Position numbers and translations under genes: made by a program. Shown one piece after another: positions 1 through 8,419 of a DNA stretch of 64,000 nt (position 1 is the first letter of the stretch; every line of letters starts with the position of its first letter). The stretch comes from a candidate division KSB3 bacterium (GTDB lineage Bacteria; Moduliflexota; Moduliflexia; Moduliflexales; Moduliflexaceae): positions 1 to 64,000 of the forward strand of contig PDSJ01000018.1 of assembly GCA_002748425.1 (NCBI GenBank), written 5' to 3'. The notes under the pieces were generated by a model that was given only the letters and a program-made list of their open reading frames with translations, was not told the origin of the DNA and made no database searches.

Positions 1-216
1 CTCGCAAAAAGTATCCATGGCATCGCGTCAGCCTGTGGTGTAATCGAGATGGGCCCACTGTATGAAAACGTGGCCTCGCTGCTCAATCTTGCCACCGTTA
101 CCCATGATCGACCCTTTTTGCGGCTTCAGGTCAACGGCGAGGGCAAGGAGCGGGAAAAGCTGGAGACATTTTTGCACTTTTTAAAAAAAACAGAAGCCGT
201 AGAAAATGAATCCTGA
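1..216 (+). CDS. C-terminal part of an unidentified protein
   Basis: An open frame enters from the left edge and ends at TGA 214-216, giving 71 residues with no start codon in the window. The last third (a strand around FLRLQVNGEG followed by a helix rich in Glu, Lys and Leu) is faintly like the last strand and helix of HPr-type phosphocarrier domains, and the segment AKSIHGIASA could fit the HPr regulatory-serine region, but an extra stretch of about 20 residues lies between them. I do not assign a function. The next gene encodes an ABC auxiliary lipoprotein, 317 bases away, so a shared operon is not certain. Confidence 0.5.
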   Translation, partial: LAKSIHGIASACGVIEMGPLYENVASLLNLATVTHDRPFLRLQVNGEGKEREKLETFLHFLKKTEAVENES

Positions 217-533
217 GGGATAGAACTCTCTGAAATCTCTCCACACTTTCTGCGCTTATCGTCTAACATCATAAACCATCTTAATTTGCGCTGTAGAAAG
301 TGACTTGCTGGATATTCTAGATTGTAGGAGGGGCTTGCTGCACCGGCGCCCATCTTAAATTTTATTGACAACGATCTGACGATGATGAGAAAATAACACA
401 AATTCACGCGAGCGGATCGAGGCACTGGTCGGTTTGAGCGACGATCCGCTGTCAAGCATCGACGTATCTCCTGGGCCAGATTCAGGATGATACCGTGATT
501 CAACATGCAGCAGAAAACATTCAGGAGTAATGT
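217..533. other. Intergenic stretch without an intact gene
   Basis: No complete gene is visible. Bases around 400-530 on the plus strand read as short protein-like segments in two different frames, ending in TAA four bases before the next ATG, which could be a decayed coding tail. The match is too short to name. The only clear signal is the Shine-Dalgarno-like CAGGAG just upstream of the lipoprotein gene at 534. Confidence 0.4.
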
Positions 534-1160
534 ATGCAACGACTTATGCGGATCGCAGGCTGTCTGTCGGCAGTCCTGCTCAGTTTAACTGCTTGTACAA
601 GTGTACCGATAACACATTATTATACCTTCCAGCCGAGCTTGAAAGTAGCTCCTCAAGCGACGGAGTCTGTGGCTTCGTCACCGTTCAGCTTACGTGTTGA
701 GAGTTTCGGGGGAGATATTCCCTACCAGCAGGACAAAATTATTTTTCGGACGTCGGCTTATGAAGTCAATTTTTACGAATATCATCAGTGGCTGCGTCCG
801 CCTGCTGAACTTGTTACAGAGCGAGTGCTTGATCTTGCCGGGGCATCGGGCCTTTTTCAACACGTTTTTGAAGAGGAATCCGGCGAATTAACCCGCTATA
901 TGCTGGATGGCCGGGTGTTGATGTTCGATCAGTGGTATACGAAACCGACTGGTTCAACCATACGAGTCGGCATCCGTTACCGTTTATTCGCTCCGGAACT
1001 CCAGGATGATCCCCTCTGGGACGATACGATTGAAACAACGGCAGACACCATGAATATGGAGATCCTTGGGGCAATTAAAGCCTTTGAAACAGCCTTGTAT
1101 GAGAATATCACGCAAGCTCTTGCCGCAATCGATCGTGTTATAGCTCAACACACGGAATAG
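534..1160 (+). CDS. ABC-type transport auxiliary lipoprotein (PqiC/YmbA-like)
   Basis: This 208-residue protein starts with a lipoprotein signal peptide; the lipobox LTAC places the lipidated cysteine at residue 21. The mature N-terminus contains the THYYTF segment typical of the ABC_trans_aux family (DUF330, PqiC/YmbA), whose members are outer-membrane lipoproteins working with MlaE/MlaF/MCE-type lipid-transport ABC systems. Length fits the family (about 190-220 residues). The start at 534 has CAGGAG upstream. The MCE, permease and ATPase partners are not in the window and would be expected to the left. The family call rests on the N-terminal motif, lipobox and length; the exact substrate is unknown. 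Confidence 0.7.
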   Translation: MQRLMRIAGCLSAVLLSLTACTSVPITHYYTFQPSLKVAPQATESVASSPFSLRVESFGGDIPYQQDKIIFRTSAYEVNFYEYHQWLRPPAELVTERVLDLAGASGLFQHVFEEESGELTRYMLDGRVLMFDQWYTKPTGSTIRVGIRYRLFAPELQDDPLWDDTIETTADTMNMEILGAIKAFETALYENITQALAAIDRVIAQHTE

Positions 1161-1285
1161 CATTCAATCCCTGCCGACCCTGTATGTTCTGCGACCGGAA
1201 GGATGATCGTGTCCTCACGGCGCGCTGTAAGGGCATCCCGGACACATACCACAGAGCGTCAAGCCAGGAGCGAAAGACTTTTTTT

Positions 1286-2410
1286 ATGAATTATGCAGAT
1301 CCTGTTACAGAAGAGCATGCCTTTGCGCCGTATCTCGGAGAAATTCTTGCAGTTGCCGAACGGGGACATAAGGATGTCAGCACGGAAAATCTTTTACTGG
1401 CGCTGATTGAGCTTTATCGCAGCCATCCCGCGATGATGGAAGAATTTATCACAGTATTTTTGCAGCGCGCCGTGAAAGACGGACTTGAAGTCACGCCCAG
1501 AGCGTTTCGCCTGTCCTTATCAACTGCGGTCAAGTTGCATCTCAGGACGCTCGGTATCAAAGACTACGCGTTATTTTCCATCCAGTCGTGGAAGCAGGTC
1601 GTGTTAGATTGTCTGCAAGAAGGTGATGAAGAATTCATGCGCTGCTGCCTGCGGGATGTGAGCACAGTCAAAATTTATCGCTACATCGCCTTACAACTGA
1701 TCGGAGGCGTGTTAACCCGATCTGCGACACTGCCGCCCGGCGGGCTGAATGTGTTGGATGGAGGATGCAGTATCAATATCGGTCTAAAATGCCTGAACGA
1801 TCCGGAACGTTTCCAACGCATCGAAGTGGAAGCGCAAATTTCACGGCTCTTTCATGAAGAGCTTCCTCATTTCCCCCTGCAATATGCGCTTGGTATCGAT
1901 AAATATCCACCAAGTCTCGAACGCACTCTGGCCAGCCTGTTTCCCTCTGAAGTGACATATTGGGAAGATATCTATAGTAAGCTGTTCTCAATGAAAAAGG
2001 AGCGTGTGCACTATCGGCGGCAGGATATTTTATATCTGGACTGTCAGCCGGAATTTCAGGGGAAGTTCGACGTGGTATTCCTGAGCAGCCTGTTGAGGCG
2101 TTTCCCGCCGCATCAAATCTCGCGTATGCTGTCTCAGGTGAATTATGCTATGACACCCAAAAGCCTTCTTGTCATTAACGAGCAAATGTCCGAAGACAGC
2201 ATAGAGGGCAGCGGAAACTATGTCACCTGTATTATAGCGAAGAACTTGCTGGAGCATCTCGTTGCTCAGAAAAGCAGTTCGATCGACTTGTATGTCTTGC
2301 TGAGTCGTGCCTTTCAGTTGTTTGTCTATCCAGATGAAAATTGTCGTAAGGTCTCAGCAGGGAAGGATTTTCAAACGTTCTTGACAGAGTACACGCATTT
2401 CAGATCTTGA
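1286..2410 (+). CDS. Methyltransferase-like hypothetical protein
   Basis: A 374-residue protein, taking ATG 1286 with AGGAG at 1266-1270 rather than the upstream in-frame ATG at 1184, whose first 34 residues look non-native. The second half has the outline of a Rossmann SAM-dependent methyltransferase: a motif-I-like VLDGGCSIN, an acidic strand end ALGID, then GKFDVVFLSSLLRRFPP, which resembles the CheR segment after the acidic loop, and LLVINEQ as a late strand. The canonical GxGxG loop is not intact (GGCSINIG), so catalytic activity is doubtful. The N-terminal 130 residues are helical and unrecognised. It sits alone between the lipoprotein gene and uxaC on the same strand. Confidence 0.45.
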   Translation: MNYADPVTEEHAFAPYLGEILAVAERGHKDVSTENLLLALIELYRSHPAMMEEFITVFLQRAVKDGLEVTPRAFRLSLSTAVKLHLRTLGIKDYALFSIQSWKQVVLDCLQEGDEEFMRCCLRDVSTVKIYRYIALQLIGGVLTRSATLPPGGLNVLDGGCSINIGLKCLNDPERFQRIEVEAQISRLFHEELPHFPLQYALGIDKYPPSLERTLASLFPSEVTYWEDIYSKLFSMKKERVHYRRQDILYLDCQPEFQGKFDVVFLSSLLRRFPPHQISRMLSQVNYAMTPKSLLVINEQMSEDSIEGSGNYVTCIIAKNLLEHLVAQKSSSIDLYVLLSRAFQLFVYPDENCRKVSAGKDFQTFLTEYTHFRS

Positions 2411-2420
2411 GAATAATCAC

Positions 2421-2455
2421 TGGAACGCAGGCAGCTTATCGGCAGCGGCGTTCCA
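2421..2455 (+). promoter_or_regulatory. Hairpin upstream of uxaC
   Basis: TGGAACGC at 2421-2428 is perfectly inverted as GCGTTCCA at 2448-2455. It lies 11 bases after the upstream stop codon and 28 bases before the uxaC start. It has no U-tract, so it may be an operator, an mRNA-stability hairpin or a weak terminator. Confidence 0.4.
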
Positions 2456-2482
2456 CGAGATTCATTGAAAAGGAGCTTAGGT

Positions 2483-3892
2483 ATGGAATTCCTGGATGAT
2501 GATTTTTTATTATCTAACAAGACAGCGCAGATCCTCTATCACGACTATGCTGAGGCTATGCCGATTTACGACTACCATTGTCATCTGCCGCCTCAAGATG
2601 TCGCAGAAAATCGCCGATTCAGGAATCTGACAGAGATCTGGCTGGCCGGTGATCATTATAAATGGCGGGCCATGCGCTCGAACGGCATAGATGAACGCCT
2701 GATCACCGGTGATGCCGGCGATTGGGAAAAATTTGAAGCGTGGGCTGCCACGGTCCCGTATACTGTTCGGAACCCTTTGTACCACTGGACGCATTTGGAA
2801 CTGAAGCGCCCTTTCGGGATCGTGGGAACCGTCCTCTGTCCTGATACAGCACAGGAGATTTACGAGCGCTGTAACGAACTGCTGGCGACTGATGCGTTTC
2901 GCGCTCGTGGCATTATGGAACAGATGAACGTCAGGATCGTCTGCACCACCGATGACCCGATCGATTCGCTGGAATATCATCGCCAGGTCCGGCAGGATAC
3001 GGATTGTTCCATTAAAATGCTGCCGGCCTTCCGTCCTGATAAAGCGATGGCTGTAGACAGACCGGATGCATTTAAAGCCTATGTCGCTAAGTTAGCGGAA
3101 GCCGCAAATATGGAGATTCGGAATTTTCAAAGCTTTTTAGATGCCGTGAAACAGCGCCACAGCTATTTTCACGAGATGGGCTGTCGTCTGTCAGATCATG
3201 GCATCGTTGCTCCGCCTGCGGCCAGGTATACGGAACGTGAAATTTCCGCGATTTTCGATAAGGTCTCTGTCGGGATAAGGGTCAGTGAGTATGAAGTCGA
3301 ACAATTCCAGGCCGCGATGATGCATGAATTCGGACTGCTGAACGCCGAAAAGCAGTGGACCATGCAAATTCACATGGGAGCGATGCGGAACAATAATTCC
3401 CGGATGTTTAAACACTCAGGCCCGGACAGTGGCTTTGACTCGATCGGAGATCTGCCGATTGCCGCTCCACTGGCCCGTTTTATGGATCGGCTTGACGCTC
3501 AGGAGAAACTGCCGAAAATGATCCTCTACGTCCTCAATCCGCGCGATAATGAAGTGATCGGGACAATGCTCGGCAATTTTCAAGGCGGAGCTGTTCCCGG
3601 CAAGATCCAATTCGGCTCAGGCTGGTGGTTCAACGATCAAAAAGACGGCATGATCCGCCAGATGGAAGCTCTCTCCAATCTGGGCCTTCTCAGCCGTTTT
3701 GTGGGGATGCTGACTGATTCACGCAGTTTTCTTTCGTATCCCCGTCATGAGTACTTCCGCCGCATCCTGTGTAATCTCTTCGGCACTGATGTGGAGAACG
3801 GCGAACTGCCGAACGATATTCCGCACCTTGGCTCAATCGTGCAGGATATTTGCTACAATAATGCAGTTAACTACTTTGGAATCGAGGTCTAA
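2483..3892 (+). CDS. uxaC: Uronate (glucuronate) isomerase
   Basis: 469 residues, the length of E. coli UxaC (470), and clearly homologous along its whole length: YDYHCHLPPQ with the metal-binding HxH near the N-terminus, GDHYKWRAMR, TTDDPIDSL, HxGAMRNNN, and the C-terminal block GSGWWFNDQKDGM followed by RFVGMLTDSRSFLSYPRHEYFRR. The enzyme interconverts D-glucuronate/fructuronate and D-galacturonate/tagaturonate in the cytoplasm. ATG 2483 is preferred over 2465 because AAGGAG at 2469-2474 sits at ideal spacing and the protein then aligns with the family start. No other uronate-pathway enzyme is adjacent except the SDR dehydrogenase at 4365. Confidence 0.96.
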   Translation: MEFLDDDFLLSNKTAQILYHDYAEAMPIYDYHCHLPPQDVAENRRFRNLTEIWLAGDHYKWRAMRSNGIDERLITGDAGDWEKFEAWAATVPYTVRNPLYHWTHLELKRPFGIVGTVLCPDTAQEIYERCNELLATDAFRARGIMEQMNVRIVCTTDDPIDSLEYHRQVRQDTDCSIKMLPAFRPDKAMAVDRPDAFKAYVAKLAEAANMEIRNFQSFLDAVKQRHSYFHEMGCRLSDHGIVAPPAARYTEREISAIFDKVSVGIRVSEYEVEQFQAAMMHEFGLLNAEKQWTMQIHMGAMRNNNSRMFKHSGPDSGFDSIGDLPIAAPLARFMDRLDAQEKLPKMILYVLNPRDNEVIGTMLGNFQGGAVPGKIQFGSGWWFNDQKDGMIRQMEALSNLGLLSRFVGMLTDSRSFLSYPRHEYFRRILCNLFGTDVENGELPNDIPHLGSIVQDICYNNAVNYFGIEV

Positions 3893-3902
3893 ACGTTCGT
3901 GC

Positions 3903-4012
3903 CTGTTGACGTGATGGTTTTTTTTCGATCACGCGCGGACCGTCTCCTGTGATTTTGAAGCGTCCAACAGCGCGAATATCCTCAGACGAGGACCCACGCA
4001 TCACGTCAACAG
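3903..4012. repeat. 14-bp perfect inverted repeat spanning the GH3 relic tail
   Basis: CTGTTGACGTGATG at 3903-3916 recurs as its exact reverse complement at 3999-4012, 82 bases apart. A second pair, CAGACGAGGA at 3983-3992 and its complement at 4050-4059, is interleaved with it. The 14-bp match is far beyond chance for a 470-base region; it is more likely a trace of the rearrangement that destroyed the GH3 gene than a functional RNA, but a structured element cannot be excluded. Confidence 0.55.
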
Positions 4013-4145
4013 TGTTCCGAAGACGATGTCTGCGATGGCATTGCCGCCTTCCTCGTCTGGGCGCATTTTTCTTCAAGGGTCATCTGACGTTCGCTTCCAT
4101 CAGGGGCTCAAAATATATAGACTTGCAGATGGAATTATATAAATC
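3925..4145 (-). pseudogene. Relic of a GH3 family beta-glucosidase
   Basis: On the minus strand three GH3 signatures survive in the right order but in different frames and almost fused together. RQMTLEEKCAQ at about 4057-4089 matches the family N-terminal MTLEEK motif. EEGGNAIADIVFG at about 4016-4057 matches the C-terminal domain motif before the SGRLP loop. RGSSSEDIRAVGRFKITG at about 3945-4000 matches the end of the fibronectin-like domain. A normal GH3 enzyme is over 700 residues, so nearly the whole gene has been deleted and the remainder frameshifted. It lies between uxaC and the SDR gene. The rest of the gap, 4146-4364, shows no gene. Confidence 0.72.
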
Positions 4146-4364
4146 ATTTTAGGACAGATCGTCTTGTTAAGGAAAAATGTTACCAGAAGCAGACGGATTA
4201 TGGCAAATAAAAACCATAGGATATAAGAAGTAAAAACGTATATATAAAGGACAGGAAATTCCTTGACGCCACAGCGGAACTGTTCTCTCAGTAATCAGAG
4301 ATATAGATAATCTTTGTATAAATGTAAACATGTTGCTACGATCCGGGAGAAAGGGGAGAACACA

Positions 4365-5165
4365 ATGCATGCTTTGACGAAGATACGAGATCGGGCGCAG
4401 GATGTCTTACAGCGCTTTGACCTGCACGGGAAATCGGCTGTTGTGATTGGCGGTAACAAGGGTTTAGGGCAGGCAATGGCTCTTGCGCTGGCTTCAGCCG
4501 GCGCAGATGTCTGCGTGGCGGCAAGAGGGCCTGAAGGATTAGAAGACACGGCATCTGCGATTGCATCGTTCGGCAGACACGGGAACAGTTTCGCTCTTGA
4601 TGCAACGTCTGAGCAAGAGGTCAAGAAGATGCTCCGGCAGGTCCTGGAATGGTACGGGACAATCGATATCCTTGTCAACAGCCAGGGGACTGTTCATCTT
4701 GAGGATGCTGAGCAGTTTTCCACCGAACAGTGGAATGCTGTCATAACTGTGAATCTTCAATCTGTATTTTTTACGTGTAAACATATTGGTAAGCGTATGT
4801 TGGAGCAGGGAAAAGGCAAGATTATCAACATTTCCTCTGTCAGGGCATTTCAGGGACGAGCGCGGGATTTGGCCTATGCTCCCAGCAAAGGCGCTGTCAA
4901 TCAACTGACAAAATCGCTGGCAATCGAGTGGGGCCACAAGGGCATCAATGTCAATGGAATTGCTCCGGTATTCACAAAAACAGCGATTAACAAGGACATC
5001 CTGCGTGATGAAACACTGTTAGAGTGGGTCCTCGGGCGAATTCCGATGAAGCGGCTTGGAGAATTTGAAGATCTTTTCGGCCCGGTGATTTTTCTGGCAT
5101 CCGAGGCCTCAAATTTTGTAAATGGGCACATTCTGCCGGTTGACGGGGGCTGGTTATCGGCTTAA
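4365..5165 (+). CDS. SDR family oxidoreductase, gluconate 5-dehydrogenase type
   Basis: A classical short-chain dehydrogenase of 266 residues. It shows the nucleotide-binding glycine motif GGNKGLGQAMA near residue 30, the NSQG variant of the NNAG strand, the catalytic serine in NISSVRA, and YAPSKGA for the catalytic Tyr and Lys. The C-terminus FVNGHILPVDGGW is typical of the gluconate 5-dehydrogenase/KduD branch. It probably reduces or oxidises a keto-sugar acid with NAD(P)H, consistent with the neighbouring uronate isomerase. ATG 4365 is chosen because AAGGGGAG at 4351-4358 precedes it; the 17 residues encoded upstream from 4314 are not family-like. The exact substrate cannot be read from sequence. 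Confidence 0.85.
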   Translation: MHALTKIRDRAQDVLQRFDLHGKSAVVIGGNKGLGQAMALALASAGADVCVAARGPEGLEDTASAIASFGRHGNSFALDATSEQEVKKMLRQVLEWYGTIDILVNSQGTVHLEDAEQFSTEQWNAVITVNLQSVFFTCKHIGKRMLEQGKGKIINISSVRAFQGRARDLAYAPSKGAVNQLTKSLAIEWGHKGINVNGIAPVFTKTAINKDILRDETLLEWVLGRIPMKRLGEFEDLFGPVIFLASEASNFVNGHILPVDGGWLSA

Positions 5166-5247
5166 GCGCCGTTGCCTGCGCATCTCAGGACTCAGAGACA
5201 CCGCGGGCCGTCCAGGAAAACAGACAGCCCGCAAAACAGGAAAGGGT

Positions 5248-6828
5248 TCATCCCAGCAACTCCTTCCGCAGGCGGAACGGATCGTCTTGACTGGGGTGAT
5301 TGCGAAGCCGGGCTGAGAGGGCGCTGAACTCCTTGCTCAGTGTGGCATAGACAGCGACATCGGCTGCATTTGGCCTCACTCTGCTGGATTCGTCGAGCAC
5401 GATATAGGGTTCTGCGACCTCTTCCAGCGTTAGTGTCTGTCCGTGTTCCATCTTCCACACCCACATGGCGTGCAGTGCGGCGCCCATTGCGGCCCCTTCG
5501 CCCTGCACGGCTACGGTTTCGGCATTGAAGATGTTGGCGATTGCTTCACGCCAGGCGATGCTCCGGGAAATCCCGCCAGTCAGTCGAATTTCAGATGGTG
5601 TGACCGGCATGCGTTTGAAGCCGTCGTAGAGGTTCAGGAGATGGCCTTCCAGTACGCTGCGGCAGACCAGCTCTTTTTGGCTGAGTTCTTCCAGACTGAA
5701 GCCGAAACAGGTCGGAGCGCCGATTGGGACGTCAGGAGTGCGTTCGCCGCCATACCAGGGCACGATCAAACGTCCGTGGTTGCCTGCCGGACTGTGTTTG
5801 ACGATCTCGGCAAAGTCGTGATGAGACAAGTCATAGACGTTCAGGAAGTCATTGTAGCCGTTGGCCAGATTGCTGACGCAGAGCAAGGGCAGATAGTTTC
5901 CGCTACTGTCGCAGAATCCGGCAATTTCTCCTGTGGGATCGACAAAGGCTTCCTGCAAAAAGGTAAAGGCCGTACCACTGGTCCCCAGACTGATCGTCAC
6001 GATGCCTTCTCTGACGTTTCCGGTGCCGACAGCGCTGTACATGTTATCGCCCGATCCGGCATCGATCTCGCAGGCGGGATTCAAGCCATATCGTTCGACA
6101 AGCTGTTGTGAGATTTTTCCGATGCTCTTCGTTGACGCTTTGATCGGCGGCAGCTTGCTTTTAAGACCCGGATCGATGGCATTGATGACCGTTTCCGAGA
6201 GCTCGCCGGTTGTGATGTTGTACAGTGCCGACCCTGAACTGTCCCCTGGTTCCATGACTTTGACGCCGCCGTCTGTTCCGCCGGTGAGATAGAAGTTGAT
6301 GTAGTTATGAACCAGGAAAAAGGTGGCCGTATTCTCATAGGCCTTCCGTTCGTGGCGGTACATGTGGAAGATTTTGGCGGCAGTGTAGCCGGTGCGCTGA
6401 CTGTTGCTGACTTCCTGGATCATGGCGTCCGGCCCGCCCACTTTTTCAGTCAGGATATCGCATTCTTCCTGGGTGGAAAAATCGTTCCAGAGTTTTGAGC
6501 GCTTCCGGCTGAGATTGCCGTCTCGATCGAGCGACACCAGTCCATGCTGCTGGCCGGAAACCGACATTGAAAGAATGTCAGCCTGCTTGACGTCAGAGGC
6601 AGACAGGCGTTTCAACAGCATGTGTACGGCTTCGATCCACATCGCCGGTTCCGACTCGCTCACGCCCTCTCCGAGTCCCTGAATCGCGCCTTCTTTAGTG
6701 TTATAAGCAGGCAGATCGCTATCGTAATTGACGGCTTCGTTAAAGACAATCTGCTGCGCATCCGCATCAATGACCAGCAGTTTGGTGCTTTGGGTACTGA
6801 CGTCCCATCCGGCAAATAAGTGTCCCAT
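5248..6828 (-). CDS. xylB: Xylulokinase (FGGY family, eukaryotic-like subgroup)
   Basis: About 526 residues with both FGGY actin-like ATPase halves. The N-terminal phosphate motif is GWDVSTQSTK, followed by SVSGQQHG, the family substrate-site motif containing the xylulokinase-type QQHG. The second half has the adenosine/phosphate loops SLGTSGTAF and RLTGGISRS. The layout and the DLPAYNT segment resemble the D-xylulose kinase subgroup that includes the human enzyme more than E. coli XylB. It phosphorylates D-xylulose, feeding the pentose phosphate pathway with the product of AraD. An ATG at 6828 or an upstream GTG at 6843 could be the start; neither has a strong ribosome site. It converges with the SDR gene. 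Confidence 0.88.
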   Translation of the reverse strand: MGHLFAGWDVSTQSTKLLVIDADAQQIVFNEAVNYDSDLPAYNTKEGAIQGLGEGVSESEPAMWIEAVHMLLKRLSASDVKQADILSMSVSGQQHGLVSLDRDGNLSRKRSKLWNDFSTQEECDILTEKVGGPDAMIQEVSNSQRTGYTAAKIFHMYRHERKAYENTATFFLVHNYINFYLTGGTDGGVKVMEPGDSSGSALYNITTGELSETVINAIDPGLKSKLPPIKASTKSIGKISQQLVERYGLNPACEIDAGSGDNMYSAVGTGNVREGIVTISLGTSGTAFTFLQEAFVDPTGEIAGFCDSSGNYLPLLCVSNLANGYNDFLNVYDLSHHDFAEIVKHSPAGNHGRLIVPWYGGERTPDVPIGAPTCFGFSLEELSQKELVCRSVLEGHLLNLYDGFKRMPVTPSEIRLTGGISRSIAWREAIANIFNAETVAVQGEGAAMGAALHAMWVWKMEHGQTLTLEEVAEPYIVLDESSRVRPNAADVAVYATLSKEFSALSARLRNHPSQDDPFRLRKELLG

Positions 6829-7577
6829 GCTTATACACGTCACAAGAAAAAGAGGACAAAAGCAGGCAGCCTCTCTGCTCTTTTATCCATGACGCGTCGT
6901 GTTGTGTATTTCATCTTTGCGGCATTCGCATTTCCTTGCGATTTACAGCAGATTTCATCAGTATCGACCATGATAACAAGCATACGAAACTCTCAATTTC
7001 CGTCAAGTGATAATCTTGGAAACGTCTTCATCACGCAGTCGTGAACAGATTTTGGCAGAATCCCGAACAAGCAGCTGAAAGCCTATGTGGCTCGCGCTTG
7101 AGACTCCTTGTCGCATCGTCAGGTTGAATCGCTCAATTCGGAAGGCATTTCATCGCCAGCTTCTCTAAGAGCTTTCATGCAATTATACACACTGCTTTTT
7201 CCCTATTTACTTGACAAAGGGTTCCGGGAGAATTATCATTTTTGGTAGAGAACAACTGAAAGATCCCTCGCGAAGCTGTGATAAGATCTTTACGCAGCAG
7301 AGGCTGAGATATGGGGCTCAATCGGAAATTTTTCGACAGCCTCGGCCTTGTTGCTGTCAAAGAAAGGGGATCGCTTTTCAGCGTGTTGGAAAAGCACTCT
7401 TTGCTATGATAAAGAGGCTGGCTGTGGGAAATTGTGTGTTCAATCAACAGCTGTACTCCAGTGAAAATTCTTTTGGACTGGGAGAGCGTGACTCACGTGT
7501 GAGATCAGATCTTTTTCCTGCTTCAGACACGCTTGCCCGTGTCGTCGCCGCTGACGTGAGTGATGCTGATTCTGCCG
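6829..7577. other. Long intergenic region between xylB and araD
   Basis: About 750 bases separate the divergent xylB and araD genes. No convincing gene is present; the plus-strand open frame 7211-7660 runs into araD in another frame and its translation is not protein-like. A good sigma-70-type promoter lies at 7211-7239, and a near-palindrome CTCACGTGTGAG lies at about 7490-7501. A long untranslated leader or small RNA from 7245 toward araD is possible. Confidence 0.4.
7211..7239 (+). promoter_or_regulatory. Sigma-70-type promoter
   Basis: TTGACA at 7211-7216 and TATCAT at 7234-7239 are separated by exactly 17 bases, pointing toward araD. The distance to the araD start is about 340 bases, so the transcript would have a long leader. 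Confidence 0.55.
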
Positions 7578-8267
7578 ATGTTAGAAGAGCTGAAACGGGA
7601 TGTCTTAGAAGCAAATTTAGCCTTGCCGAAGCACGGCCTGGTGACATTTACGTGGGGTAATGTCAGTGGTATTGATCGGGATGCTGGTCTCATCGTGATT
7701 AAACCCAGTGGTGTGGCCTATGAGGAATTAGGTCTGGACCACCTGGTCGTCGTGGATATGCACGGAAAGACGGTGGAAGGACAACTGCGTCCTTCGTCGG
7801 ATACGGCAACCCATGTGGTACTTTATACTGTTTTTCCTGAAATCGGCGCTGTGGTACATACCCATTCGCCCTGGTGTACGACGTGGGCGCAGGCCGGACG
7901 AGGGATCCCGGCTCTGGGGACGACTCATGCCGATTATTTTTATGGAGAGATTTCCTGTACGCGGCAAATGACAGATGAAGAGATTGAAGAAAATTATGAA
8001 AGCAATACAGGGCATCTGATTGTTGAAGCGCTGAGCGACCGACATCCACTGCATATTCCCGGTATCCTGGTTCATACACACGGTCCTTTTGCCTGGGGTA
8101 TTAATGCGCACAACGCTGTGTATCACTCGGTTGTCATGGAAGAAGTGGCTAAAATGGCGTATCATACCTTAGCGATTGCCCCGGGGATTGGGCCAATGCC
8201 GCAGGGCCTTCTGGACAAGCATTTTTTCAGAAAACACGGTTCAAACGCCTATTACGGGCAGCAGTAA
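7578..8267 (+). CDS. araD: L-ribulose-5-phosphate 4-epimerase
   Basis: 229 residues beginning [20 protein letters not shown], almost identical to the start of E. coli AraD, which is why ATG 7578 is chosen over 7560/7563. It carries the class II aldolase fold signatures TWGNVSG and KPSGV, the zinc-binding histidines in HTHSP and HTHGPFAWG, the THADYFYG block and the C-terminal [11 protein letters not shown]. It converts L-ribulose 5-phosphate to D-xylulose 5-phosphate in the cytoplasm. It is the last committed step of L-arabinose breakdown and sits near the araFGH transporter; an arabinose isomerase is not found in the window. Confidence 0.95.
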   Translation: MLEELKRDVLEANLALPKHGLVTFTWGNVSGIDRDAGLIVIKPSGVAYEELGLDHLVVVDMHGKTVEGQLRPSSDTATHVVLYTVFPEIGAVVHTHSPWCTTWAQAGRGIPALGTTHADYFYGEISCTRQMTDEEIEENYESNTGHLIVEALSDRHPLHIPGILVHTHGPFAWGINAHNAVYHSVVMEEVAKMAYHTLAIAPGIGPMPQGLLDKHFFRKHGSNAYYGQQ

Positions 8268-8419
8268 TTGCATATAAAGTTTGGGCTTCATAATATATCG
8301 TCTTATATCGTCAAAAATATAACTTGACTCTTCTGATGTGGAATTTACCTATGTTAAATGTACTGCGAGAGTCAGTTCCTGGTCGATAAATTTTTTATCC
8401 ATACTATAAAGAGAGAAAG

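Noticed and set aside
400..533. Frameshifted coding remnant before the lipoprotein gene
   Set aside because: Protein-like segments in two frames are too short to match any family.
2421..2436. Sigma-54-like TGGAACGCAGGCAGCT upstream of uxaC
   Set aside because: Spacing of GG and GC fits, but the -12 box reads CAGC instead of TTGC, and the bases are part of a hairpin.
5443..6111. Plus-strand open frame of 222 codons
   Set aside because: It lies entirely antisense to xylB, whose translation is strongly conserved; the plus-strand product has no recognisable features.
6920..6935. Sigma-54-like element upstream of xylB on the minus strand
   Set aside because: Only GG, GC and one T of the consensus agree; too weak.
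7211..7660. 149-codon plus-strand open frame
   Set aside because: It overlaps the start of araD in another frame and its translation lacks protein-like composition or motifs.
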